Shown: positions 44,151 through 54,504, counted from the stretch's first letter. The stretch is 64,000 bases of DNA from Porphyrobacter sp. TH134 (GCF_002855495.1 NZ_PKRO01000016.1:1-64000); one strand, 5' to 3'. Numbers and translations are program-made. The notes: generated by a model not told the origin, from the letters alone.

Positions 44151-46775
44151 TCACCGCACCCGCGACGGGGCCACCAGCACCGCATTGGCGATCATCAGGT
44201 CGAGCCCTTCAAGATAGGCGCGGGTCGATGGATCATGCGCAAAGCCGATCACCAGCCCGCGTCCCTGCGGCTGTGCCATGAGGTAGGGCTTATAGGCCAG
44301 CTGCCGCCGGTTCTCGTCCCAGACATAGCCGCTGGCGATCAGGTTACCCGGCGCGGCAAAGCGCAGCACGTTGATGCCTGTTGCCCGGTCGAGCGGGGTG
44401 AAGATCTGCGTACCTGTCGCCAGCACCACAGCGCCATTATCATAGCCGGCGGACAGGAAGTGATCGGGCTCGCCCACCACATTCAGCAGCGCGCCCGGCA
44501 GCGTGTCGGGCAGGGCCGCCTGATCCTTGATCGCCTCGCGGTACTCGGCATCGCTCGTCAATTCGGCCGCTTCGGCCAGATCGCCCTTTGCGCTGTCCCC
44601 GCCTTCAGGCTCGCGGCCCAAAGCGGATTCGCGCTTGGTGGCGAGCAGCGGATTGTCGCCGCCGCTGAAGCTTTCAAGGCTTTCCCCCACGGCCACCAGA
44701 ACACCGCCGCGCTGCACAAAGCTGCGGATCGCGCGCTGGCCGGCATCACCCAGCACGCTGGACGGATCGCCCTCTGGCACCAGCAAAACGTCGTAATCGC
44801 TAAGATCGGCCCGCGCGAGACGGGCGGTGCGGATCGGCGTTACCGGCAAGCCCAGCCGTTGCTCCAGAACAAAGCGCAGGGAACCGGCACTCAATTGCGA
44901 GACACCGTCGTCCCACGCCACCGCGACGCGGGGCAGGGTCAAGCGCACGAATCGGTCGCTGCCGAGGTTTGGCCCGCTGTCGGTCCAACCACTTTCCAGA
45001 GCGACAGTGTGGGCACCGATCTCGCGGGCCAGTTCGGCAAGGCGGGCCATCTTGTCCGGGCCGTTCGATCCCGCCGGGAACACCACCGTACCGCGCGCAA
45101 ACTCACGCCCGCCGGTGGTAAAGGCGCGGTCGGTGCTGCGACCGTCGATCCCTTCGCGCAGGGCCATTGTGACAAGGCGGGCCTGCCCGCTGTCGGTCCA
45201 GGGCACGGCAATGCCAAAACTGCCCGCGCCTTCCGCCTTGGCGGCAATCGGCGCGCCGGATGCCAGCGGATCGCCGCTGACCGCAGCATTGCACAGACTG
45301 ACATCGACGCCGGCCATCGGTCCAACCGACCACGCGGTCACATCATACAATTCATGCGGCAGATCGACCGACCGGCGGCGTTCCTGTTCGGCAAGGAAAT
45401 CCGGCGGAAGCGGCGTGTCGCGGTCCAGCAAGCTCCTGACCAGCCGGGCGCCGGGCTGGGCCTGCGGAACGGCAAGATAGCCCGCGGGGTAAGTCTTGCC
45501 GCAAACGCTGGCAGCGCCGTCACGCCGCAGCACTGTGAGGCCCTGCTGGGCGAGGCGCTGTCCCAGCCGCTCGGCATTCCAGCGCCGCTTGGCAAGGTCG
45601 ATCACATAAGTCCCGCGCCCTGCCGCACCAGCGGCGTTGCCGGCACGGTAGGCGGCAAAGTCCGACAGGAACTTGGGCGCGTTGTCAGCCACCGCTGCTG
45701 CGGTTGCCAGGCTGGCGGTGAAGTGATTTTCGACCCCATCGGCATAGGTCAGCTCGGTCCCGTCGCGCCGCGCAAAGACCAGCCCCCGCGCTGAACCTTG
45801 TTCGTAAGTGCTGCCGATCGCGCCTTGATGCGCGTTCCACGTATCGCCGTATCCGGGGTAAAACAGGTCGAAGACCTCCCGCGTGAAATAGGGCTCACCC
45901 TGCGCATCGAAGGCGGCGGCGTTGTAGCGTCCGATCAGCTCATAGCTGCGGATCTGGGCTGGCGTCAGGTTCGGGCTGAAGGGCTGGGCAGCCGGGCTGA
46001 AAAAGTACGTTTCGTCCCCGCCCATTTCGTGCAGGTCCACCACCACCACCGGGTTCCAGTCGCGGATCGCGGCGACCTTGCCGCGGGTTTCAGGCTGGCT
46101 GAGCGTGAACCAGTCGCGATTGAGATCGAACATGTAGTGATTGACCCGCCCGCTCGGCCAGGGCTCGTCATGCTCGGCAGCCTGCCGGTCGCCGGCCGGC
46201 GCAATGCCGGTCGCCGCGAGGAAGTTGTTCACGAACCGTGCCCGGCCGTCAGGGTTCTGCATCGGGTCGATGACCACGATGGTGTTCGCCATGATCTTGG
46301 CGGCGCGTGCGTCATCCTGTGCGGCCAGCAGGTGATAGGCGGTCATCAGCGCGGCATCGGTCGATGAAATCTCGTTGCCGTGGACCCCGTAAGCCAGCCA
46401 GGTCACCGGCAGGGCCGAACCATTGCCCGCGCGCCCGGCGGCGATGGTGGCCATGTCGGCGCGGATCGCTTCAATCCGGGCCATATTGGCAGGCGCGGAC
46501 AGCACCAGATAATACAGCGGCCGCCCTTCCCAGCTGACCGCATATTGCACCAACCGCGCGCGATCGGGCGCCGCGTCTGCCAGCGCCTTGAGATAGGTAT
46601 AGGTCTGATCGGGCGAGGTGATGCGTGCGCCCGGTGCATGGCCCACGGTCCCGGTCAGCGTCGGGATCGCGGGATCGAAGCTGCCTTCGCCAAACGATTG
46701 CGCTGCTGCCGGCTGAGCCGCACCCAACGCGGCCGCCAACACGACGAGGCACCGCCCCCAGAACCCACTCTTCAT
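44151..46775 (-). CDS. Secreted zinc carboxypeptidase-like protein (M14 family)
   Basis: The 874 residues start with a signal peptide (GRCLVVLAAALGAAQPAAAQ), then an M14 peptidase domain with zinc ligands in GVHGNEISS (HxxE) and DLHEMGGDETYFF, and the active-site region STYEQGSARGLVFARRDG. A long C-terminal half ends in a ThuA/glutamine-amidotransferase-like region (DYDVLLVPEGDPSSVLGDAG, FVQRGGVLVAVGES). Large fused proteins like this are common in sphingomonads and likely degrade extracellular peptides. The ATG at 46775 has GAGGG seven bases upstream; an ATG five codons earlier is less likely. Confidence 0.9.
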   Translation of the reverse strand: MKSGFWGRCLVVLAAALGAAQPAAAQSFGEGSFDPAIPTLTGTVGHAPGARITSPDQTYTYLKALADAAPDRARLVQYAVSWEGRPLYYLVLSAPANMARIEAIRADMATIAAGRAGNGSALPVTWLAYGVHGNEISSTDAALMTAYHLLAAQDDARAAKIMANTIVVIDPMQNPDGRARFVNNFLAATGIAPAGDRQAAEHDEPWPSGRVNHYMFDLNRDWFTLSQPETRGKVAAIRDWNPVVVVDLHEMGGDETYFFSPAAQPFSPNLTPAQIRSYELIGRYNAAAFDAQGEPYFTREVFDLFYPGYGDTWNAHQGAIGSTYEQGSARGLVFARRDGTELTYADGVENHFTASLATAAAVADNAPKFLSDFAAYRAGNAAGAAGRGTYVIDLAKRRWNAERLGQRLAQQGLTVLRRDGAASVCGKTYPAGYLAVPQAQPGARLVRSLLDRDTPLPPDFLAEQERRRSVDLPHELYDVTAWSVGPMAGVDVSLCNAAVSGDPLASGAPIAAKAEGAGSFGIAVPWTDSGQARLVTMALREGIDGRSTDRAFTTGGREFARGTVVFPAGSNGPDKMARLAELAREIGAHTVALESGWTDSGPNLGSDRFVRLTLPRVAVAWDDGVSQLSAGSLRFVLEQRLGLPVTPIRTARLARADLSDYDVLLVPEGDPSSVLGDAGQRAIRSFVQRGGVLVAVGESLESFSGGDNPLLATKRESALGREPEGGDSAKGDLAEAAELTSDAEYREAIKDQAALPDTLPGALLNVVGEPDHFLSAGYDNGAVVLATGTQIFTPLDRATGINVLRFAAPGNLIASGYVWDENRRQLAYKPYLMAQPQGRGLVIGFAHDPSTRAYLEGLDLMIANAVLVAPSRVR

Positions 46776-46928
46776 GAAACGCCCTCGCATGATCGCCCGA
46801 AACCGGCCCCCGCCAGCCTTGCCGCGAACAGCGCGCCCTGGTCAAGCAGCGAGGAAGGATTGGCGCAGGAGAGGGACTGATGCCCGGCCATCAAACCATC
46901 TCCACTCTGCCGATAAGCGGCGGGGAGA

Positions 46929-47003
46929 TGGTGGGCGCGACAGGGATTGAACCTGTGACCCCACCCGTGTGAAGGGTGTGCTCTACCGCTGAGCTACGCG
47001 CCC
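46929..47003 (-). tRNA. tRNA-Val (CAC)
   Basis: Read on the minus strand, the acceptor stem GGGCGCG pairs with CGCGCCC, the D arm is GCTC/GAGC, and the anticodon stem CACCC/GGGTG frames the loop TTCACAC, so the anticodon is CAC (valine). The T arm is ACAGG-TTCAATC-CCTGT. CCA is encoded at the 3' end (75 nt in all). Confidence 0.97.
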
Positions 47004-47103
47004 GCCCGAAGGGCTGATTTGCCCGGACAGGGGGGCGCCTTTAATCGGGCCTTGCGTGCTTGGCAAGCGTCCACGGCCGACGTGCGTGCGATTTCGCCCC
47101 TCT

Positions 47104-49005
47104 TTACCCCCCGGCCAGCCATGCCAGCACGGCGAGCATCCCTTCTGGTTGCCGGGCGGATGCCGGTGCGTGCGCCTGCGCGGGGCTTGCGGGGCATTCG
47201 GCACAGAAGGCCTGGATCCCGCGCGTCTCAAGCAGGCGCTGGGCATCGCGCGCGATTTGGGCGGTGAGGTTTTGGCGGCGGGTCGCGGTCATCGCAAACA
47301 GATCACCATGGCTGGCCACCGGCGCGCGGGCTGCCGCTTCGCTGGTGACCAACTGCCGGATCAGCGAATCATAACTCGCTGCCTGCTCACCGAGATAGAC
47401 CGCGTGCCATTCGCCGTCCTTCGCGCCCGCCTTGTCCGCCGCCCAGGCAAGCGCGTCATTCAGCCCGCCGAATTGATCGACCAAGCCGAGCTGACGCGCG
47501 GTTCCGCCATCCCACACCTGGCCTTGCGCGGCCGCCTCGACCTTGTCCGCGGGCACGCCTCTGGCCTTGGCGACCATCGCGACAAAATCCTTGTAGGTGC
47601 CGCTGATCGAGCTCTGGAACAGGGCATCCATTGCCGGGGTAAAGCCGCCGACAAAATCGGGCTGGCCCGAAAGCGGCGTGGTCTGGTAGCCATCGGCGTT
47701 CACGCCAAGCCGGGCGGCGGCGCCTTCAAACGTCGGGACGACAGCGAAGACCCCGATCGAACCGGTAATGGTCGCAGGCTCTGCGAAAATCCGTTCACCC
47801 GGCATGGCCACCCAGTAGCCGCCGCTCGCCGCGATATTGCCAAAGGAGACCGCGACCGGAATCTTGCGGTCGCGGTGGCGCTGGATCGCGCGGCGGATTT
47901 CTTCGGACGCGGTGACCGAACCCCCCGGCGAATCGACCCTGACCACCAGTGCGGCCAGATCATCATCGAGCGCATCGTCGAGCAGGTCAGCAATGCGCGT
48001 GCCGCCCGCAATGCCGGGGCCAGCCTCGCCATCGACGATTTCGCCGGCGATGGTGACCACTCCGATGGCCTTGCCCGACTTGCGCTCGCCGATGTCGGCG
48101 AGAAAGGGATCAAGCTCGCTTGCGGCGAAGGCGCCGGGCTTGTTGCTCCACGGGTCCTTGCCCGCCAATTCAGCCACCCGCGCGCCGAACTGGGCGCGGT
48201 CGCCCAGCTTGTCGACCAGCCCTGCCTCCAGCGCCGCCTTGGCCATGTCGCCGCCTGCGCCTTCGATCCAGGCCGCCGGATCGCTGGTCACGCGCGCCAG
48301 CGCCAGCTTGGGCCGGGCCTTGGTGACATTGGCTTTGTATTCTTCCCACAGCGCGCCGTAGAGCCCGCCGATATTGGCGCGCGCCTCGTCCGACATGGAA
48401 CTGCGCGAATAGGGCTCGACCGCCGATTTGAAGTCGCCCACCCGGTAAATCCGCGCATTGATGCTGAGTTTTTCCAGCAGGCCAGCATAATAGAGGCTGG
48501 TGCCGCCCGGTCCGGCGATCACCGCCACGCCTTGCGGGTCCAGCCACACTTCGCTGGCATGGGACGCCAGCAGCATGTGATCATCGGCATAGCCCACGGC
48601 ATAGGTCAGCACCGGCTTTTTCGCCTTGCGCGCCCGGTCCATCGCCGCGCCAATATCCTGCAAGTGAACCTGTCCGCCGCCAAGGAAGGTGGTGAGATCC
48701 AGCACCACCGCCTTGATGCGATCATCGTTGGCGGCGGCATCGATGGCGCGGACAATGTCGCGCGCGCGGTGTTCGCCCACCGGGGCGCTGCGCGACAGGA
48801 TCGCTTCGATCGGGTCGAGCACGGATTTCTCTTCGACCACGATCCCGGACAGATCAATCAGCAGCGCGCCGTCGCGCACTTGCCCGGGGTTGGGGCGGGC
48901 CGAGAGAATGCCGAACAGGGCCACGAAAAACAGCAGCATGAACAACAGGACGAGACCGTCCTTGATCCCCACGAGGATCTTCCACACCTTGCCGACGAAA
49001 CTCAT
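47104..49005 (-). CDS. sppA: Signal peptide peptidase SppA (67-kDa type)
   Basis: SppA digests cleaved signal peptides in the inner membrane. The 633 residues have one N-terminal membrane helix (GLVLLFMLLFFVALFGIL) and two tandem serine-peptidase folds. The catalytic lysine is in VGDFKSAVEPYSR of the first half and the serine in GNIAASGGYWVAMP of the second, the expected split for the double-length type. The last 30 residues (CAECPASPAQAHAPASARQP) are an unusual tail. The tRNA-Val gene lies 100 bp downstream. Confidence 0.95.
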   Translation of the reverse strand: MSFVGKVWKILVGIKDGLVLLFMLLFFVALFGILSARPNPGQVRDGALLIDLSGIVVEEKSVLDPIEAILSRSAPVGEHRARDIVRAIDAAANDDRIKAVVLDLTTFLGGGQVHLQDIGAAMDRARKAKKPVLTYAVGYADDHMLLASHASEVWLDPQGVAVIAGPGGTSLYYAGLLEKLSINARIYRVGDFKSAVEPYSRSSMSDEARANIGGLYGALWEEYKANVTKARPKLALARVTSDPAAWIEGAGGDMAKAALEAGLVDKLGDRAQFGARVAELAGKDPWSNKPGAFAASELDPFLADIGERKSGKAIGVVTIAGEIVDGEAGPGIAGGTRIADLLDDALDDDLAALVVRVDSPGGSVTASEEIRRAIQRHRDRKIPVAVSFGNIAASGGYWVAMPGERIFAEPATITGSIGVFAVVPTFEGAAARLGVNADGYQTTPLSGQPDFVGGFTPAMDALFQSSISGTYKDFVAMVAKARGVPADKVEAAAQGQVWDGGTARQLGLVDQFGGLNDALAWAADKAGAKDGEWHAVYLGEQAASYDSLIRQLVTSEAAARAPVASHGDLFAMTATRRQNLTAQIARDAQRLLETRGIQAFCAECPASPAQAHAPASARQPEGMLAVLAWLAGG

Positions 49006-49135
49006 CCGATATCCTTTTTGCCTTGGCCGTGTGCCTTGGTGGCCCCTGATCTAGGGGCTTTGCACAGCAAGTTCTATGAGAAAGCTTACGCCGTGGGTTG
49101 AGCGGTGGATGAGGCTCGACTAGGGGCGTGGATTG

Positions 49136-50152
49136 ATGGTGCCGAGCGAAACTTCTCCGAGCATGGGCCGCTTTCCGGGCGGACGGCTCGCCTTTCCCCA
49201 TCGCGATCTGACCGGCATCGGCCAGTTGCAGCGCCACGAAATCCTCTACCTGCTGCACGAGGCTGAACAATGGGTGGCGCTGAACCGCCAGCGGTCCAAG
49301 CACACCGACCTGCTGGCGGGCCTCACCATCATCAACGCCTTTTTCGAAAACTCCACCCGCACGCTGCTGAGCTTTGAGATCGCGGGCAAGCGTTTGGGGG
49401 CGGATGTGGTCAACATGCACGCTGCCACTTCGAGCGTGAAGAAGGGCGAGACGCTGATCGACACCGCGATCACGCTCAATGCGATGCGGGCCGATGCGAT
49501 TGTCATCCGCCACGGATCGTCTGGCGCGACCGGGCTGATTGCGGACAAGGTCGATTGTCCGGTGCTGAATGCGGGCGATGGCCAGCACGAACACCCGACC
49601 CAAGCCCTGCTCGATGCGCTGACGCTGCGCCATGCGCTGGCAGAGCGGGGTGAGGGGGCGGAGGACTTTACCGGCCTCAAGATCGTGATCTGCGGCGATA
49701 TTCTGCACAGCCGGGTGGCGCGGTCGAACATTCTGTGCCTGACCGCGATGGGCGCCAACGTTCGGGTGTGCGCGCCGCCTGCGCTGATGCCGCTGGGTGT
49801 TGAGGCGATGGGGGTGGAGGTGCACCACCGCTTTGATGATGCGCTGGACGGTGCGGAAGTGGTGATGATGCTGCGGCTGCAATCCGAGCGGATGAGCGGG
49901 CAGTTCATCCCAAGTCCCCGCGAATATCGCCACCTCTACGGGCTGACAGCCAAGCGCCTCGCCATCGCGGCACCGGGCGCGCTGGTCATGCACCCCGGCC
50001 CGATGAACCGCGGGGTCGAGATCGACAGCGAGGTCGCCGATCTGGCGGGCCGGTCGCTCATCACCCGGCAGGTCGAAATGGGCGTGGCGATCCGCATGGC
50101 CTGCCTCGACATCCTGACCCGGGAAGCGCGCGGTGTGGAGGGCTGGGCATGA
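49136..50152 (+). CDS. pyrB: Aspartate carbamoyltransferase catalytic subunit PyrB
   Basis: PyrB makes carbamoyl-aspartate in pyrimidine synthesis. The 338 residues show the carbamoyl-phosphate loop [13 protein letters not shown], the SSVKKGE loop, [18 protein letters not shown] and [13 protein letters not shown] chose the ATG at 49136 with AGGGGCG eight bases upstream; a TTG one codon earlier is possible. The next gene starts in its stop codon (ATGA) and encodes a dihydroorotase-like partner, as in the PyrB-PyrC' class of enzymes. No pyrI is present. Confidence 0.97.
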   Translation: MVPSETSPSMGRFPGGRLAFPHRDLTGIGQLQRHEILYLLHEAEQWVALNRQRSKHTDLLAGLTIINAFFENSTRTLLSFEIAGKRLGADVVNMHAATSSVKKGETLIDTAITLNAMRADAIVIRHGSSGATGLIADKVDCPVLNAGDGQHEHPTQALLDALTLRHALAERGEGAEDFTGLKIVICGDILHSRVARSNILCLTAMGANVRVCAPPALMPLGVEAMGVEVHHRFDDALDGAEVVMMLRLQSERMSGQFIPSPREYRHLYGLTAKRLAIAAPGALVMHPGPMNRGVEIDSEVADLAGRSLITRQVEMGVAIRMACLDILTREARGVEGWA

Positions 50153-51384
50153 AACAGGCGCAGCCGAGCACCATCACCAATGCCCTGCTGGTGACGCCTG
50201 CCGGGCTGGTACAGGGCGCCTTGCGCTGCGCTGACGGCGTGATTGCTGCGCTGGGGCCGGACGTCACGCCTGAGGACGGCGACGAGGTCGTCAATGCGCG
50301 GGGCAAGATCATCGCCCCCGGGCTGGTCGACTTCGGCGTCTTCGCGGTCGACAAGCCCGCGTTCCATTTTGGCGGGATCACCCGCGCAGCGCTGATGCCC
50401 GACCAGTCCCCGCCGCTCGATCTGCCGAGCCGCGTGGGCTTCATTGCCAAAAGCGGCAAGCCCGATCTGTGGGTTCACCCGCTGGCCGCCGCGACGCGGG
50501 GCCTTGAGGGGCGCGAGCTGGCGGAACTCGCGCTGATGCAGGATGCGGGCGCGAAAGCGGTCGCCACCGGGCGGCGCTGGATCGCAGATTCGGGTGTGAT
50601 GCTGCGCCTGCTGCAATATGCCGCGATGCTGGATCTGGTGGTGGTCACCCATGCCGAAGACGGCGGCCTCGCCGGAGAGGCTGCTGCCACCGCAGGCGAA
50701 ATCGCCACCCGGCTGGGCCTGCCCGCCGCGCCTGCCGAGGCTGAGGCGCTGGCGATTGCCCGCGATATTGCGCTGGCCGAATTGGCAGGCGCGCGGCTCC
50801 ATATCCGGCAGGTCACCACCACTCGCGGCTTTGCACTGGTGCGCGCGGCGAAGGCGCGGGGGCTTGCCGTTACCTGCGGGATTACGCCTGCGCATTTCCT
50901 GCTGTCCGACCTTGCGACCGCCGATTTCCGCACCTTTACAAGGCTTTCGCCCCCCTTGCGTAGCGAGGCCGACCGGCAGGCTGCACTCGCCGCGATTGCC
51001 GATGGCACGGTGGACGTGATCGCCAGCGGCCATGATCCGCGCGGGCCCGAGGACAAGCGCCTGCCCTTCGCCGATGCCTTGCCCGGCATGGCGGGGGCCG
51101 AAACCCTGCTGGCGATGACGCTGGGGCTGGTGCGTGACGGCGTGATCGACACCCCCCGCGCCTTTGACCTCACCGCCCGCAATCCCGCCCGCTTGCTGGG
51201 GGTGCCCGCCGGGGAACTGGCGGCAGGGCTGGAGGCCGACCTCGCCCTGATCGACGCCGATGCCCCGTGGATCATCGACCGCCGCAAGATGGAGGCGACG
51301 GCCGACAACACCCCGTTCGACCGGCAGGGCACGCAAGGGCGGGTGCTGGGCCTGTGGAAGGGCGGCGTGCGAATTGCGCGTTAG
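50149..51384 (+). CDS. Dihydroorotase-like protein lacking metal ligands (PyrC'/PyrX type)
   Basis: The 411 residues have the amidohydrolase barrel of dihydroorotase ([44 protein letters not shown]), but the active site is gone. The HxH after PGLVD is FGV; the His of the CHVS motif is Gln221 (IRQVTT); the catalytic Asp of TDH is Gly294 (ASGHDP). Such proteins (Pseudomonas PyrC') are non-catalytic but needed to build an active ATCase dodecamer. It overlaps pyrB by 4 bp. A working dihydroorotase must lie elsewhere. Confidence 0.92.
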   Translation: MKQAQPSTITNALLVTPAGLVQGALRCADGVIAALGPDVTPEDGDEVVNARGKIIAPGLVDFGVFAVDKPAFHFGGITRAALMPDQSPPLDLPSRVGFIAKSGKPDLWVHPLAAATRGLEGRELAELALMQDAGAKAVATGRRWIADSGVMLRLLQYAAMLDLVVVTHAEDGGLAGEAAATAGEIATRLGLPAAPAEAEALAIARDIALAELAGARLHIRQVTTTRGFALVRAAKARGLAVTCGITPAHFLLSDLATADFRTFTRLSPPLRSEADRQAALAAIADGTVDVIASGHDPRGPEDKRLPFADALPGMAGAETLLAMTLGLVRDGVIDTPRAFDLTARNPARLLGVPAGELAAGLEADLALIDADAPWIIDRRKMEATADNTPFDRQGTQGRVLGLWKGGVRIAR

Positions 51385-51546
51385 GGCAGCGTCCGACAAA
51401 CCCAGCCTGAAACGGGCACCGCCTGTTGGATGGCCCCGCGTTTTCTGGTGGAATCGCGCCATTTCCCGCCCTGCGCCCGGCGTTTCACGCCATCATCGCA
51501 GGCCCTGTGCTACAGGAATGCCGCTGCGCTGGCCGCTGGCGCGCCG

Positions 51547-51583
51547 CAAGAAAACTCCCGGACAGCGCGTGGCCACCCGGGAG
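51547..51583 (-). terminator. Rho-independent terminator after the SPOR-domain lipoprotein gene
   Basis: On the minus strand, CTCCCGG (51577-51583) pairs with CCGGGAG (51555-51561), followed by TTTTCTT. It lies 36 bp after the stop of the gene at 51619. Apart from it I see no feature in the 234 bp between 51385 and 51618. Confidence 0.75.
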
Positions 51584-51618
51584 CAAGGCTTGCTCAAATG
51601 TTGCACCAGGAGACGGGT

Positions 51619-52980
51619 TTAGCGGCTGCGCGACGCCATCTGGACATCGCGCTTGATCGCCCCGGCGGGCGGGCTGGAGGCCGCATAGGCAAAGCACCCG
51701 CGTCCGGCCGATTTCACTGTGCCGCACAGCGATTTGGCACTGTTCGCGCCGAAACCGGCTGCGGCCACGCGCCAGAAGGTGCGGCCGTTCACAACCGCCT
51801 CGGTGATGACCGGCTTGTGATCCTTGAGCTGCGGGAACTTGCCTTTCAGCACCGTCCAGCCGCGTTCGGCCTCGACCTTGCTGGTATAGGAGCCAAGCTG
51901 CACGAGATGGGTTGCGGGGCCTTTGTCCTTCGGTGCCGGAGCGGCAGCGGTGGCCGCCATCCGGCGCTGGGGCGTGGCAGCGGCCATCCGGGGGGCGGCG
52001 GGCGCACGCGGGGCGCTGGCCGCGGGAAGCTGCTGCACCACCGGGTTCGAGACATAGCGCGCACCGGTTTCCGCAGCGGCAAGGGTGCGAATTTCGGGTT
52101 CCGGCGCGGCAAAGGCCTGCGCAAAAGCGGGTGAGGGGGCAGCAAGCGCGGGCTGGACCGGTTCAGCCCCGGGCATGTCAGCCGCGGCCAAATCCACCGT
52201 TGCTTGCGAGGCGGCTTCCGCCACCATCACATCCTGCGACGGGAAGTTGGCCAGCGCCAGCTGCTGCGGCTGGCCACTATCAGCGCGCGGGCTGACGCCC
52301 AGCATCGTGGCGATGCGCAGTTCGAACTGTTCCGGCGCGGACATGGCCGCCCATTGCGACAGGCGCGCATTGAGCTGGTCGGCCGGCACGTCCTCGGCGG
52401 CCATCACCCGCGCCAGCCGCCAATTGCCTGCCAGCGCATAGGTGTAAGCAAGGTTCTGGCGCAGCTTGGGCGAGGGCGCTTCGCTGGCGCGGACAGCGTT
52501 GATCAGCACATGGACGCCGCGCTCGGGCTGGCCGCCCAGCGCGAGGGCAAGGCCAAGGTCAGCCGGGTCGATCGCCTGGGCATAATCATCCAGCATGGCC
52601 GTTGCCGCAGCGCCTTCGCCCAGCGCAATCTTGGCCAGCGCAAAACTCAGGACGGTGCGCGGATTATCGTCGCCCAGATCCAGCGCATCGTTAAAGCTGG
52701 TGGCAGCCGAGGCAAACCGGCCCGCTTCAAGATAGGCTGCGCCCAGCAAGGCGCGGAAACCGGGGTTGCGCGGTTCGGCCAGCACAGCGGCTTCGGCGTG
52801 CATGATTGCCTTGTCGACCTGCCCCTTGGCGAGCGCGGTTTGCGCGCTGCCGAACGACACATCGGCGCGCGGCGCGGCATTGGTTGCGCAGCTCGACAGC
52901 GCGATGCTGGCAAGGGCGGTGGTGACGGCCAGCGCGAGGCGCGGCGTGGTCTGGCTGCCGGTCTTGATGCTGCGGTCCAT
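51619..52980 (-). CDS. TPR and SPOR domain lipoprotein
   Basis: The 453 residues begin with a signal peptide and lipobox (TTALASIALSSC). TPR-like helices follow (AQTALAKGQVDKAIMHAEAA, FRALLGAAYLEAGRFASAAT), then a Pro/Ala linker and a C-terminal SPOR domain (LVQLGSYTSKVEAERGWTVL, FWRVAAAGFGANSAKSLCGT). SPOR domains bind denuded peptidoglycan at division sites. The ATG has GGGGGA nine bases upstream; a TTG two codons earlier is possible. It lies downstream of the ParA/RHH genes on the same strand. Confidence 0.88.
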   Translation of the reverse strand: MDRSIKTGSQTTPRLALAVTTALASIALSSCATNAAPRADVSFGSAQTALAKGQVDKAIMHAEAAVLAEPRNPGFRALLGAAYLEAGRFASAATSFNDALDLGDDNPRTVLSFALAKIALGEGAAATAMLDDYAQAIDPADLGLALALGGQPERGVHVLINAVRASEAPSPKLRQNLAYTYALAGNWRLARVMAAEDVPADQLNARLSQWAAMSAPEQFELRIATMLGVSPRADSGQPQQLALANFPSQDVMVAEAASQATVDLAAADMPGAEPVQPALAAPSPAFAQAFAAPEPEIRTLAAAETGARYVSNPVVQQLPAASAPRAPAAPRMAAATPQRRMAATAAAPAPKDKGPATHLVQLGSYTSKVEAERGWTVLKGKFPQLKDHKPVITEAVVNGRTFWRVAAAGFGANSAKSLCGTVKSAGRGCFAYAASSPPAGAIKRDVQMASRSR

Positions 52981-53041
52981 GGTCAAAGTCCCCCGTAGGT
53001 CGTGTGCTTGGCGTAAGCGGTAAGTGGCGGTTCAGCGCCGG

Positions 53042-53761
53042 TCAGTGGCGCTTGAGATGGTTGGCGATAACGTCGAGCTCGTCATATTCGGCGAGCAGCC
53101 GGTCGAGCGCTTCAGTCACCAGCACCTGCGCGCTGACGCCCTGCATGGTGGCGGCAAGACGCAGCTTGAGATGGCGGTCAGCGTCCAGCCGCAGCGTAAA
53201 GGCGGCGCGGCGTCCCGATTGCACGGCAGGCAGGCGGCCAGCGCCTGGCGCGCGCGTCGCGCGCGGCGCGGGGGCAACCATGACAGGGTCGGCCAGCGGC
53301 GCATGCGCTGGGGCGAGCGGAGCGTAGGCGGCGCTGTCGTCCTCGCTCTCGTCTTCGACGTCATCGAAGGCTTCGCCGTAAACCGGCGCTTCGTCTTCGT
53401 CATATTCGGGGTCGGCATCGTCCGGGCCGGTCATGACCGCATCGGCGAGCACCCGTTCTTCCAACCGGCGCTGCTGGCGGCGCACGATCGGGCCGCCTTC
53501 TGCGCCCAGCCCACCGGCAAAATCACCGGACGTAACATCGGCGTTGATGGGCACGATGGTCGCGCCAAAGTCGCGGCTGGCGGGCTGGTCGGTATCGCCC
53601 ATGTCGTTCCAGCCGAGATCTTCGAGATGATCTTCGGCCAGCGCCGCGATCGCGGCTTCATCTGCCACCAGCGGAGCAACCTGCGGCCGCATGGCGGGCT
53701 TCGCGCCGCCCTTGCGGGCCAGTAGGGAGGGGCCGAGTGAGGCAAAACCGGATTCGGACAT
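53042..53761 (-). CDS. ParA-partner candidate with a ribbon-helix-helix-like C-terminus
   Basis: This 239-residue protein begins MSESGFASLGPSLLARKGGA, then KPAMRPQ, a motif block I recall from alphaproteobacterial hypothetical proteins beside ParA genes. The middle is acidic and low-complexity (DADPEYDEDEAP, DVEDESEDDS). The C-terminal 50 residues look like a ribbon-helix-helix DNA-binding or dimerisation unit (AAFTLRLDADRHLKLRLAAT, then SAQVLVTEALDRLLAEYDEL). The ATG fits; the upstream frame overlaps parA. It lies 20 bp after the ParA-like gene, suggesting a functional pair. No function is established. Confidence 0.75.
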   Translation of the reverse strand: MSESGFASLGPSLLARKGGAKPAMRPQVAPLVADEAAIAALAEDHLEDLGWNDMGDTDQPASRDFGATIVPINADVTSGDFAGGLGAEGGPIVRRQQRRLEERVLADAVMTGPDDADPEYDEDEAPVYGEAFDDVEDESEDDSAAYAPLAPAHAPLADPVMVAPAPRATRAPGAGRLPAVQSGRRAAFTLRLDADRHLKLRLAATMQGVSAQVLVTEALDRLLAEYDELDVIANHLKRH

Positions 53762-53781
53762 GGCGCGCGGCCCCCGTTTGC

Positions 53782-54504
53782 TTACTGGGCCACCCGGCGG
53801 CCGAAACCGCCAGCGGGACGCGGCACGCCGCCCAATTGCTGGGCCTGACCATTGGGGGCAGGCGCAAACACGGTGCGGCGGAAGTTCTTTTCGAGCCGGT
53901 CGGCAACATAGCGCCACAATGCGGTGATCTCGGCCGCCGAACGGCTTTCGGGATCGACCTCCATCACGGTCCGGCCATCGATCATCGATGCGGCGAAGTC
54001 CGTGCGGTGGTGCAGGGTAATCGGGGCGACCGTGCCATGCTGCGACAGCGCGACGGCGGCTTCCGAGGTGATCTTGGCCTTGGGGGTTGCGCCATTGACG
54101 ACGAACACCAGCGGCTTGCCCGCGCGTTCGCACAGATCGACCGTTGCGCCCACGGCGCGCAGATCGTGCGGGCTGGGCCGGGTTGGCACCACGATCAGTT
54201 CGGCGACCGAAATCACCGACTGGATCGCCATGGTGATCGCTGGCGGGGTATCGATCACCGCCAGCTTGAAGCCCTGCTGGCGCAGCACCGCCAGATCATT
54301 GGCCAGCCGCGAGACTGTGGTCTGCGCAAAGGCAGGATATTCCGCCTCACGCTCGTTCCACCAGTCGGCGAGTGACCCTTGCGGATCGATGTCGATCAGC
54401 ACGACCGGACCGGCGCCTGCGCGCTGGGCCTGAACGGCGAGATGTCCGGACAGGGTGGTCTTGCCCGATCCACCTTTTTGCGATGCCAAAGCGAGTACAC
54501 GCAA
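53782..54504 (-). CDS. ParA/MinD-like ATPase
   Basis: The 240 residues carry the deviant Walker A (KGGSGKTT, 10-17), the Walker A' region (LIDIDPQGSL) and Walker B (VIDTPPA, Asp85), so this is a ParA-superfamily positioning ATPase. It has no N-terminal HTH, as in orphan/short ParAs. The TTG at 54502-54504 gives MRVLALASQKGG and has AGGGGG upstream; the longer frame adds 61 residues of non-family sequence. It is followed by an RHH-like gene and then a SPOR lipoprotein gene. There is no parB nearby, so plasmid-type partition is unlikely. Confidence 0.88.
   Translation of the reverse strand: MRVLALASQKGGSGKTTLSGHLAVQAQRAGAGPVVLIDIDPQGSLADWWNEREAEYPAFAQTTVSRLANDLAVLRQQGFKLAVIDTPPAITMAIQSVISVAELIVVPTRPSPHDLRAVGATVDLCERAGKPLVFVVNGATPKAKITSEAAVALSQHGTVAPITLHHRTDFAASMIDGRTVMEVDPESRSAAEITALWRYVADRLEKNFRRTVFAPAPNGQAQQLGGVPRPAGGFGRRVAQ

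Noticed and set aside
47056-49101. Very long open frame on the plus strand opposite sppA
   Set aside because: It is antisense to a complete SppA with catalytic residues and its translation is Arg/Gly/His-rich without any domain; long antisense frames are expected in such GC-rich coding sequence.
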